Shown here in pieces: positions 1-4,964 of a DNA stretch of 8,337 nt; the stretch's first letter is position 1, and each line of letters starts with the position of its first letter. The stretch comes from Rhodobiaceae bacterium (GTDB lineage Bacteria > Pseudomonadota > Alphaproteobacteria > Parvibaculales > Parvibaculaceae), in the NCBI GenBank assembly GCA_002746275.1, contig NVWR01000001.1, positions 83,133 through 91,469 of the forward strand, given 5' to 3'. Under the pieces are notes generated by a model that ran no database searches, was not told the DNA's origin, and was given only the letters and a program-made list of their open reading frames with translations. The translations under genes were made by a program, and so were the position numbers.

Positions 1-197
1 CAAGCCAGTTTCTGGTGAAGCCGCTCACGCCTGCTAACCTGTTACATCGGGTTGATTGGATAACAAACGACAAGCGCCCGTTCTATGAAGAGGGGGGCCG
101 GATGCGCCAGAAAATGACGCTTCGCCTACCAAAAACGGCAGTTGCCATCGGGGAGCAAAAGCTCGCCATGGGAGAAGCCTGGAATCTGGAAGTCTAG
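1..197 (+). CDS. Response regulator receiver domain, 3' end only (partial)
   Basis: The frame starting at base 3 is open from the left edge to a TAG at 195-197, so this is the C-terminal part (about 64 residues) of a gene that begins outside the window. It opens with SQFLVKPLTPANLLHRV. This resembles the end of a CheY-like receiver domain: a beta-strand, the invariant Lys followed by a cis-Pro (the KP pair), then the last amphipathic helix. The RPFYE that follows is like the RPF often seen just after the receiver domain in alphaproteobacterial single-domain regulators. There is no DNA-binding output domain after it, only about 35 residues without a recognisable fold, so it may act through protein contacts. 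The phosphorylated Asp and the partner kinase are outside the window. The family call is inference from a short segment; a coincidental open frame is the main alternative. Confidence 0.6.
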   Translation, partial: SQFLVKPLTPANLLHRVDWITNDKRPFYEEGGRMRQKMTLRLPKTAVAIGEQKLAMGEAWNLEV

Positions 198-212
198 GCA
201 GCGCCCAACCCT

Positions 213-224
213 CATCCATGGATG
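213..224. repeat. 12-bp perfect palindrome between response regulator and NDUFA12 gene
   Basis: CATCCATGGATG reads the same on both strands. It lies 15 bases after the response-regulator stop and about 70 bases before the NDUFA12 start. Flanking CCC (209-211) and GGG (227-229) could extend the pairing with a small offset. It has no T run, so it is a poor intrinsic terminator. It could be a dimeric-protein operator or chance. Confidence 0.3.
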
Positions 225-294
225 GTGGGACTGGACGATGGACGGTTCGAGTGTCATATTCGCGACGATTCAGCTGACAGAACGGTCCTATTTC

Positions 295-678
295 ATGAAT
301 TTTCTCAAGCAATTCTTCACCTGGTGGCACAGCCAGACCCTAGGCACACGCTTCTATACGTGGCGAAAGGGTGAATTTGTCGGTGAGGATGCCCAAGGCA
401 ACAAATATTACCGCACGACGGATGGGACAGACCGGCGCTGGGTTACCTATAACGGGCTGGTGGAAGCCTCGCGTATTCCTGCTGAATGGCATGGCTGGAT
501 GCATCACACGGTCGATACCCTTCCTTCAGAGGAAAATTATCAGCCACACGGATGGGAACTGCCTCACAAGCCCAACCTGACCGGTACGCCCTATGCCTAC
601 CGACCAGAGGGAAGCATCCTCTCCGAAAACGACCGTCCGCGCGTGACGGGCGACTATGAGGCTTGGTCGCCGAAATAG
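295..678 (+). CDS. NDUFA12-family NADH:ubiquinone oxidoreductase (complex I) accessory subunit
   Basis: This 127-residue protein belongs to the family of the mitochondrial complex I subunit NDUFA12 (B17.2), which in Alphaproteobacteria is a supernumerary subunit on the peripheral arm of respiratory NADH dehydrogenase. It binds near the Fe-S/quinone module and has no catalytic role of its own. Visible family features are an aromatic N-terminus (FFTWWHSQTLGTRFYTW), the GEFVGEDAQGNKYYRT strand pair, DRRWVTYNG, then IPAEWHGWMHH and an acidic/Pro-rich tail ending YEAWSPK. The length is normal. I chose the ATG at 295 because the family begins at this point (M-x-x-F-x-x-x-F-T-W-W). In-frame ATGs at 142 and 238 would add sequence unlike the family. 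The ribosome binding site is weak. The gene sits upstream of mlaD, an order I recall as common in Alphaproteobacteria, although the main nuo operon is elsewhere. Confidence 0.92.
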   Translation: MNFLKQFFTWWHSQTLGTRFYTWRKGEFVGEDAQGNKYYRTTDGTDRRWVTYNGLVEASRIPAEWHGWMHHTVDTLPSEENYQPHGWELPHKPNLTGTPYAYRPEGSILSENDRPRVTGDYEAWSPK

Positions 679-843
679 GGCGCGGAAATCACCAAATAAT
701 TCGTGCGCTGGCGTAGTTTGGTCACACTCTCTGCAAGCTCAGGCTTTATTAGGGAAATCCAAACAGAATATCATTGCTCCATGTCGGAGTGAGTGATTCT
801 GATGTTGACCGCACCGGTAGGCCAGCCGTGAGGAGCGAGAGAG

Positions 844-1296
844 ATGGAAAACAGTTTTGTCGAAACCCTGGTGGGCACATTGGTGCTCGCGATTACCGGC
901 GCGTTTCTGGCGTATGGGTATTCAATTACCGATGTCGGGGATGTGACCGGGATAGAGCTGACTGCGGAATTTGACCGTGTGGACGGCTTGGCGACGGGGT
1001 CGGATGTTCGCATGTCGGGTATCAAGATTGGGACCGTGACGTCGCAGACATTGAACCTGAATAATTATTACGCTGTTGTGACGATGAACCTGTCGGACAA
1101 AATTTCGCTGCCGATCGATTCATCAGCCAAAATCACCAGCGAGGGGCTCCTGGGGGGAAATTATGTTTCTCTGACACCGGGTGGATCCGAAGAAATGCTG
1201 CAGAGCGGCGATGCCATTGAGTTTACGCAAGGCTCCATTGACCTGATTGGTCTGGTTGGACAAGCCGTCTTCAGTGCACAAGGGGGAAGCGAGTGA
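844..1296 (+). CDS. mlaD: MlaD, MCE-domain substrate-binding protein of the Mla phospholipid transporter
   Basis: MlaD is the membrane-anchored periplasmic hexamer of the MlaFEDB ABC transporter, which moves phospholipids between inner and outer membranes and keeps the outer membrane asymmetric. The 150-residue product has one N-terminal membrane helix (about residues 5-25) and an MCE domain at about 36-113. The domain includes VDGLATGSDVRMSGIKIGTV and the hallmark GLLGGNYVSLTPGG (101-114). A short hydrophobic helix follows (SIDLIGLVGQAVF), corresponding to the helix that lines the hexamer pore in E. coli MlaD. It is somewhat shorter than the 183-residue E. coli protein, mostly at the C-terminus. 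An in-frame TGA at 829-831 excludes a longer start, and GAGGAG eight bases upstream of the ATG is a good ribosome binding site. mlaE and mlaF are not in this window. The stop overlaps the next start by 4 bp, indicating translational coupling. Confidence 0.93.
   Translation: MENSFVETLVGTLVLAITGAFLAYGYSITDVGDVTGIELTAEFDRVDGLATGSDVRMSGIKIGTVTSQTLNLNNYYAVVTMNLSDKISLPIDSSAKITSEGLLGGNYVSLTPGGSEEMLQSGDAIEFTQGSIDLIGLVGQAVFSAQGGSE
1281..1289 (+). promoter_or_regulatory. Ribosome binding site deciding the GTG start of the DUF2155 gene
   Basis: AGGGGGAAG lies inside the last codons of mlaD, three bases before the GTG at 1293. It supports a GTG start and a 4-bp GTGA overlap with the mlaD stop, so the two proteins are probably made by coupled translation. 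Confidence 0.6.
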
Positions 1297-1784
1297 GGGG
1301 CCTGTTCGGACAGAAAGTTGGTGTGGGTGCCATAGCCGGCATGGCGGCAGCCGCGTTGATCCAGCTGGCGTCAGTGGCGCAAGCCGAACCTGTTGGGCAG
1401 ACGGCCGTCTTTACGGGGCTCGACAAAATCACTGCACGTATTTCGCGTCTTGAGGCTGACATAGGCACGCGTGTGCAGTTTGGAACGCTGGAAATTTTGG
1501 CGCAGACCTGCAACAAACGTCCACCAGAAGAAACCCCGGAAACCACAGCATTCGTTGAAGTGTTTGATGTCGGCACAACACTGGCCAGCGAGCTTCAGGA
1601 AGAGGTCGACGCCGCTCCTGTGATGCCGCAAGAGCCAGAGCGCATTTTCTCCGGTTGGATGTTTGCCTCCAGCCCCGGCCTCAACGCTGTTGAGCACCCG
1701 GTCTATGATGTCTGGCTGATCGACTGCAAAATGTCCGAGCTATCCACGCCGACAGAGCCATCTGCGCCCGCGGCCAGCGAGTAA
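1293..1784 (+). CDS. DUF2155 domain-containing exported protein
   Basis: This 163-residue protein of unknown function matches what I know of the alphaproteobacterial DUF2155 family. Residues 1-31 look like a Sec signal peptide: Arg/Lys n-region, Ala-rich core and an AQA/EP cleavage site. The core has DKITARISRLEADIG, VQFGTLEI, a Cys at 73 before NKRPPEETPE, AFVEV, then IFSGWMFASSPGL and EHPVYDVWLIDC ending at Cys145. The two cysteines could form a disulfide after export. Compared with my memory of the family, there is an extra acidic stretch at about residues 92-112, and a Pro/Ala/Glu-rich tail follows Cys145. The start is GTG at 1293, inside the mlaD stop, with AGGGGGAAG (1281-1289) as ribosome binding site. 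A start at 1341 would remove the charged end of the signal peptide. The linkage to mlaD suggests an envelope role, but that is only inference. The 3' end overlaps aat on the other strand. Confidence 0.88.
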   Translation: MRGLFGQKVGVGAIAGMAAAALIQLASVAQAEPVGQTAVFTGLDKITARISRLEADIGTRVQFGTLEILAQTCNKRPPEETPETTAFVEVFDVGTTLASELQEEVDAAPVMPQEPERIFSGWMFASSPGLNAVEHPVYDVWLIDCKMSELSTPTEPSAPAASE

Positions 1785-2395
1785 AAGTCGCCGGGCTTAC
1801 CCTCAAGGGCGGCAGCTAATTTTTCTTTATACTCATCCCGGGGGATTTCGAGCGCCCCGAATTGTTCAAGGTGGCCAGTGACGAACTGCGTGTCGAGCAG
1901 CACGTAGCCGCCACGACGAAGCAGAGCGACCAGATAGACCAGAGCGACTTTGCTCGCATCCCGTTCCCGGCTGAACATGCTCTCGCCAAAAAAGGCGCGC
2001 CCTAGAGACACGCCATACAATCCGCCAACCAGCTTATCCTCGCGCCAGCATTCGATCGAGTGAGTGACGCCGCGTGCATGAAGCTCGCAATAGGTGTCGA
2101 GAATGGAAGCGTTGATCCAGGTGCCACCACGCCCGTTCGTATCCTCCGCACAGGCTTCCATAACGGTGCGGAAGCTGGTGTCGATGCGAATAGTAAAGGG
2201 TCCGGTCTTGATGGTGCGGACAAGTCGGCGCGGCACATGGAACGTCTCAAGCGGCAAAATACCCCGCCACTCCGGATCGACCCAATAAAGGGTCTCCGAG
2301 GTCGCACTCTCCCCCATCGGGAAAACGCCGATTGCGTAAGCCTTGATAAGGGTATCGGGGTCGATGCTATCCATGGGTCCGATGGGAGACCTCAA
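1703..2395 (-). CDS. aat: Leucyl/phenylalanyl-tRNA--protein transferase
   Basis: Aat moves Leu or Phe from its tRNA to the N-terminus of proteins that begin with Arg or Lys, marking them for ClpS/ClpAP degradation in the cytoplasm. The 230-residue product has the family blocks in order: AYAIGVFPM (19-27), YWVDPEWRGILPL, FHVPRRLVRTI, the TWI/LH/THSIE segment, LVGGLYG (122-128), FFGESMFSRERDASK (135-149) and LLDTQFVTGHLEQFGA. Glu138, Asp168 and Gln170 align with the E. coli catalytic residues Glu156, Asp186 and Gln188. The start is taken as TTG at 2395, overlapping the accC stop as TTGA, with GGAG five bases upstream. An ATG at 2374 (223 residues) has a weaker ribosome binding site but cannot be excluded. 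It is the last gene of the aroQ-accB-accC-aat operon, and its final 26 codons run antisense into the DUF2155 gene. Confidence 0.95.
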   Translation of the reverse strand: MRSPIGPMDSIDPDTLIKAYAIGVFPMGESATSETLYWVDPEWRGILPLETFHVPRRLVRTIKTGPFTIRIDTSFRTVMEACAEDTNGRGGTWINASILDTYCELHARGVTHSIECWREDKLVGGLYGVSLGRAFFGESMFSRERDASKVALVYLVALLRRGGYVLLDTQFVTGHLEQFGALEIPRDEYKEKLAAALEGKPGDFYSLAAGADGSVGVDSSDILQSISQTS

Positions 2396-3732
2396 GAGCG
2401 CTCCAGGAACTCTTCGAGCCAGTGAATGTGATAATTACCGTCGATAAGGTCAGGGTCGTTGACCAGCTCTTTAAAGAGCGGAATGGTTGTGTCCACACCC
2501 TCAATCACGAACTCATGCAAGGCGCGACGCAGGCGCATCAGACATTCGTTCCGGCTGCGCCCATGCACAATGAGCTTGCCGATCAGACTGTCGTAATAGG
2601 GCGGGATGCGGTACCCCGAATAGACGCCGGAATCGACCCGAACGCCCAGCCCACCCGGCGTGTGATATTCGCGAATGGTGCCGGGAGAGGGCACGAAGGT
2701 CTTGGCATTTTCAGCATTCACGCGGCATTCAATGGCGTGGCCCCGAAAATTGACATCTTCCTGCTTGAAGCTGAGTTCCAGTCCGGCGGCGATGCGGATT
2801 TGTTCGCGTACAAGGTCGATCCCGGTGATAGCTTCCGTCACCGGATGCTCAACCTGCAGGCGGGTGTTCATCTCAATGAAATAGAACTCGCCGTCCTCAT
2901 AGAGGAACTCAACGGTCCCAACACCCAGATAGCCAAGCTTGCCAATCGCTCTGCTGACAATCTCGCCGATCTTCTTTCGGGACTCCTCATTGAGGGCGGG
3001 CGAAGGGGCTTCTTCCAGTATTTTTTGATTACGCCTCTGCAAGGAACAGTCGCGCTCACCCAGATGCACGACATTGCCGTGGGAGTCGGCGATAACCTGA
3101 ACTTCGATGTGGCGTGGTCGGCCAAGATATTTTTCGATGTACATCGCGTCATCACCGAAGGCCGCTTTTGCTTCGGCACGTGCAGTGCTGAACGCTTCGA
3201 TCAGCGCATCTTCCGTGAGAGCCACTTTCATGCCGCGACCACCACCACCGGCGGCGGCTTTCACAAGAACGGGGAAGCCCATCTCTTTGGAAACCCGCAG
3301 TGCTTCCTCGTTCGATGTCACCGCACCGGGAGAACCTGGAACCACGGGAATGCCAAGTGCCTTCACAGCTGCCTTCGCCGCAATCTTGTCACCCATCAGC
3401 TTGATGTGATCGGAGGTCGGGCCAATGAATGTGATGCCGTGGGCTTCGAGAATTTCAGCGAACCGAGCATTCTCTGACAAGAATCCGTAACCGGGATGCA
3501 CAGCGTCGGCACCGGTGATTTCACAAGCCGAAATAATCGCTGGAATGTTGAGGTAGCTTTCAGACGCCTGAGGAGGGCCGATGCACACGCTCTCATTGGC
3601 GAGCCGAACGTGCATCGCATGCTCATCAGCTGTTGAATGAACGGCGACGGTGGCAATGCCCATTTCCCGGCAGGCCCGGTGGACACGCAGCGCAATTTCG
3701 CCTCGGTTGGCGATAAGGACTTTCTCGAACAT
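2392..3732 (-). CDS. accC: Acetyl-CoA carboxylase, biotin carboxylase subunit
   Basis: AccC carboxylates the biotin on AccB using ATP and bicarbonate, the first half-reaction of acetyl-CoA carboxylase and of fatty acid synthesis. At 446 residues it is full length (E. coli 449). The N-terminal biotin-carboxylase fold begins FEKVLIANRGEIALRV and contains VHPGYGFLSEN. The ATP-grasp domain has the glycine-rich loop GGGGRGM (162-168), IEKYL and HIEVQV. The catalytic strand EMNTRLQVEHPVTE (287-300) holds Glu287, Asn289, Arg291 and Glu295, matching E. coli Glu288, Asn290, Arg292 and Glu296. ECRVNAE carries Arg337, the equivalent of E. coli Arg338, which contacts biotin. The ATG at 3732 has GGAG ten bases upstream. 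It lies 18 bp after accB and overlaps aat by 4 bp, so it is an internal gene of the operon. Nothing in it looks abnormal. Confidence 0.98.
   Translation of the reverse strand: MFEKVLIANRGEIALRVHRACREMGIATVAVHSTADEHAMHVRLANESVCIGPPQASESYLNIPAIISACEITGADAVHPGYGFLSENARFAEILEAHGITFIGPTSDHIKLMGDKIAAKAAVKALGIPVVPGSPGAVTSNEEALRVSKEMGFPVLVKAAAGGGGRGMKVALTEDALIEAFSTARAEAKAAFGDDAMYIEKYLGRPRHIEVQVIADSHGNVVHLGERDCSLQRRNQKILEEAPSPALNEESRKKIGEIVSRAIGKLGYLGVGTVEFLYEDGEFYFIEMNTRLQVEHPVTEAITGIDLVREQIRIAAGLELSFKQEDVNFRGHAIECRVNAENAKTFVPSPGTIREYHTPGGLGVRVDSGVYSGYRIPPYYDSLIGKLIVHGRSRNECLMRLRRALHEFVIEGVDTTIPLFKELVNDPDLIDGNYHIHWLEEFLERS
2401..2404 (-). promoter_or_regulatory. Ribosome binding site supporting the TTG start of aat
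   Basis: On the minus strand GGAG lies within the last codons of accC, five bases before the TTG at 2395-2393. The competing ATG at 2374 has only a distant AGG and a weak GGA upstream. This favours the TTG start and coupled translation with accC. Confidence 0.5.
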
Positions 3733-3750
3733 ACGCGGTGCGCTCCGGTT

Positions 3751-4197
3751 CTATTCGATGATGAGAAGAGGTTCGCCGAATTCAACCGGCTGCCCGTCTT
3801 CCACAAGGATTTCTTTGACCGTGCCCGAGCGAGGTGCCGGGATCTGGTTCATGGTCTTCATCGCTTCAATGATGAGAACAGTCTGACCTTGAGTAACCTG
3901 AGAGCCAACGGTCACAAACGGCGTTGCACCCGGCTCAGGGGCCAAAAAGACGGTCCCGACCATGGGAGAGGGAAGCGTACCCGGGTGGACAGTTGGCGCT
4001 GCGTCCGCTGAGGCGGCCACTGGTGCGGCAGCAGGGGCTGCGACGGGCACGCTTGCCACTTGGGTCACTTGTCGGACAACTCGAAGTTTCAGGTTATCGG
4101 TCTCAACTTCGATCTCGCTGAGGTCCGTCTCTTTCAAGAGGTCAGCCAGTTCCCGGATCAGGTCTTTATCGACGCCTTTTGTGCTCATGTGGCTCAT
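3751..4197 (-). CDS. accB: Acetyl-CoA carboxylase, biotin carboxyl carrier protein (BCCP)
   Basis: AccB carries the covalent biotin that shuttles CO2 between biotin carboxylase (AccC) and the carboxyltransferase. The 148-residue product has an N-terminal helical region (about 9-43, [20 protein letters not shown]) and a flexible Ala/Pro/Val linker (about 44-70). The biotinyl domain starts near residue 72 with [10 protein letters not shown]. Lys114 in EAMKTMN is the expected biotinylation site, 34 residues from the end, as usual. The insertion [13 protein letters not shown] (86-98) corresponds to the 'thumb' that distinguishes this carrier from other biotinyl domains. Thr after the biotinyl Lys differs from E. 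coli (EAMKMMN) but I recall it as common in Alphaproteobacteria. The first ATG (4197) follows GAAGG closely; a second ATG at 4188 is possible. It lies 16 bp after aroQ and 18 bp before accC. Confidence 0.97.
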   Translation of the reverse strand: MSHMSTKGVDKDLIRELADLLKETDLSEIEVETDNLKLRVVRQVTQVASVPVAAPAAAPVAASADAAPTVHPGTLPSPMVGTVFLAPEPGATPFVTVGSQVTQGQTVLIIEAMKTMNQIPAPRSGTVKEILVEDGQPVEFGEPLLIIE

Positions 4198-4213
4198 GGC
4201 CCTTCTTTGTTAT

Positions 4214-4654
4214 TCAGCCGTCTAGATGAGATTTGAGTGCCTCAACCGCCAGCAGATAGCCGATCGGTCCGAGGCCGCAAATGACGCCCAGCGAAACGGG
4301 CGAAACATAAGAGTGGTGACGGAAGTCTTCCCGCTTAAAAATATTCGAAATATGAACTTCAACAACCGGCAGTTCCGACGCGGAGATCGCGTCTGCCAGT
4401 GCAACAGATGTATGTGTGTAGGCTGCACCATTCAAAATGATACCGCAGGCTTTGTCCCGCGCTTCTAAAATCCAGTCTACTAACTGGCCTTCGGAACTGG
4501 ACTGGCGAAAATCGATAGTGAGATCGCAGGAAGCCGCGCGGTCACGCACCATCGCCTCAATATCGGCGAGGGTCTGCGTGCCATAAATTTCTGGCTCCCG
4601 TGTCCCCAGCATGTTGAGCGTGGGGCCATTGAGCACGAAGATCGGCTTGGCCAT
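4214..4654 (-). CDS. aroQ: 3-dehydroquinate dehydratase, type II, with an Asn-to-Thr change at the active site
   Basis: AroQ removes water from 3-dehydroquinate to give 3-dehydroshikimate, the third step of the shikimate pathway, and works as a dodecamer in the cytoplasm. The 146-residue length is normal. Using M. tuberculosis numbering, which matches residue for residue, the sequence keeps Arg19 and Tyr24 (TREPEIYG), Asn75 and His81 (LNGAAYTH), His101 (EVHISN), Arg108 and Arg112 (KREDFRHHSY). The N-terminal loop reads NGPTLNMLG rather than the usual NGPNLN, placing Thr (codon ACG) at the normally catalytic Asn12. The enzyme is probably still active given the rest, but this is unproven. The ATG at 4654 has GGA seven bases upstream. 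It appears to be the first gene of the operon with accB, accC and aat, an order I recall from other Alphaproteobacteria. A hairpin lies in its leader. Confidence 0.95.
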   Translation of the reverse strand: MAKPIFVLNGPTLNMLGTREPEIYGTQTLADIEAMVRDRAASCDLTIDFRQSSSEGQLVDWILEARDKACGIILNGAAYTHTSVALADAISASELPVVEVHISNIFKREDFRHHSYVSPVSLGVICGLGPIGYLLAVEALKSHLDG

Positions 4655-4682
4655 GCGTTTTTCCGTTTCAGCTTTCGATCAG

Positions 4683-4703
4683 CTCTTTTTCACTGAAAAA
4701 GAG
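4683..4703 (-). repeat. Perfect 9-bp hairpin in the aroQ leader
   Basis: The arms CTCTTTTTC and GAAAAAGAG are exact reverse complements with a 3-base loop. The element ends 28 bases upstream of the aroQ ATG, so it should be in the 5' leader of the aroQ-accB-accC-aat transcript or be part of its promoter as an operator. On the minus strand no T run follows, so it is not a typical intrinsic terminator. Its A/T-rich stem suits protein binding as much as RNA folding. Confidence 0.5.
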
Positions 4704-4832
4704 TGTACCCCGACCAAGTCCCGTATCTAGGGTCGGAAAGGGGCAAAAATGTGTCTCATAGCTTTGTTTAAGGCCAAAAACCTTTGGGATACAGCCCCTT
4801 TAGCAGTTTACCCCGCGGAAGAGGCCGACCTA

Positions 4833-4846
4833 GTTAACAAGTTAAC
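4833..4846. repeat. Twin GTTAAC motif
   Basis: Two copies of the self-complementary hexamer GTTAAC are separated by AA, forming a 14-bp near-symmetrical element. TTAAC resembles a CtrA half-site, but the two TTAA cores are 4 bases apart rather than the 6-7 of a full CtrA site. It lies directly beside the GC-rich inverted repeat. Function is unknown. Confidence 0.35.
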
Positions 4847-4849
4847 GCG

Positions 4850-4884
4850 CCCGCCCGCGACATGTCCCTGTATACGCGAGCGGG
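4850..4884 (-). terminator. GC-rich inverted repeat, possible transcription end of the dehydrogenase operon
   Basis: On the minus strand CCCGCTCGCG pairs with CGCGGGCGGG over 10 bp, including one G-U pair, around a 15-base loop. It starts about 77 bases after the alcohol dehydrogenase stop, where a terminator would be expected. No run of T follows (the next bases are CGCGTTAACTTG), so if it ends transcription it may do so with Rho or only protect the 3' end. On the plus strand the stem has one mismatch, which favours a minus-strand RNA role. Confidence 0.4.
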
Positions 4885-4943
4885 TAGCCGCGCCGCAATC
4901 CCAGAAACCGCCTGAAACACTAGAACTTAAGTGCTGAAACCCA

Positions 4944-4964
4944 TTGGTTTATGCCGTTGGTTTA
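4944..4964 (-). repeat. Short direct repeat spanning the alcohol dehydrogenase stop codon
   Basis: TTGGTTTA occurs at 4944-4951 and 4957-4964, 13 bases apart. The second copy contains the TAA stop (4964-4962) of the dehydrogenase. It may be a small tandem duplication or chance. Confidence 0.35.

Larger units (their letters stand above)
4655..4961. other. 307-bp intergenic stretch upstream of aroQ and downstream of the alcohol dehydrogenase
   Basis: I see no convincing gene here. It should hold the aroQ operon promoter and the transcript end of the alcohol dehydrogenase operon, both on the minus strand. I found no clear -35/-10 pair. Recognisable structure is limited to the hairpin at 4683-4703, the twin GTTAAC at 4833-4846, the GC-rich inverted repeat at 4850-4884 and a direct repeat reaching the dehydrogenase stop. 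A 62-codon plus-strand frame (4749-4937) was judged unlikely to be a gene. Confidence 0.7.

Noticed and set aside
34..330. 98-codon minus-strand frame at the left edge
   Set aside because: It runs across the end of the response regulator and the NDUFA12 start, and its product looks like a random Pro/Arg-rich shadow.
2422..3477. 351-codon plus-strand open frame opposite accC
   Set aside because: It is the antisense shadow of a full-length, strongly conserved accC; the translated sequence has no family features.
3856..3858. Thr after the biotinyl Lys of AccB (EAMKTMN) as an unusual substitution
   Set aside because: I recall EAMKTMN as a common alphaproteobacterial form, so it is not noteworthy.
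4833..4846. CtrA binding site
   Set aside because: The two TTAA cores are only 4 bases apart; a full CtrA site needs 6-7.
4749..4937. 62-codon plus-strand frame with an AGGGG five bases before its ATG, between aroQ and the dehydrogenase gene
   Set aside because: It has codons rarely used by the neighbours (ATA, TTA, CTA), no recognisable domain or signal, and it runs through the inverted repeats. I keep it only as a remote small-protein possibility.
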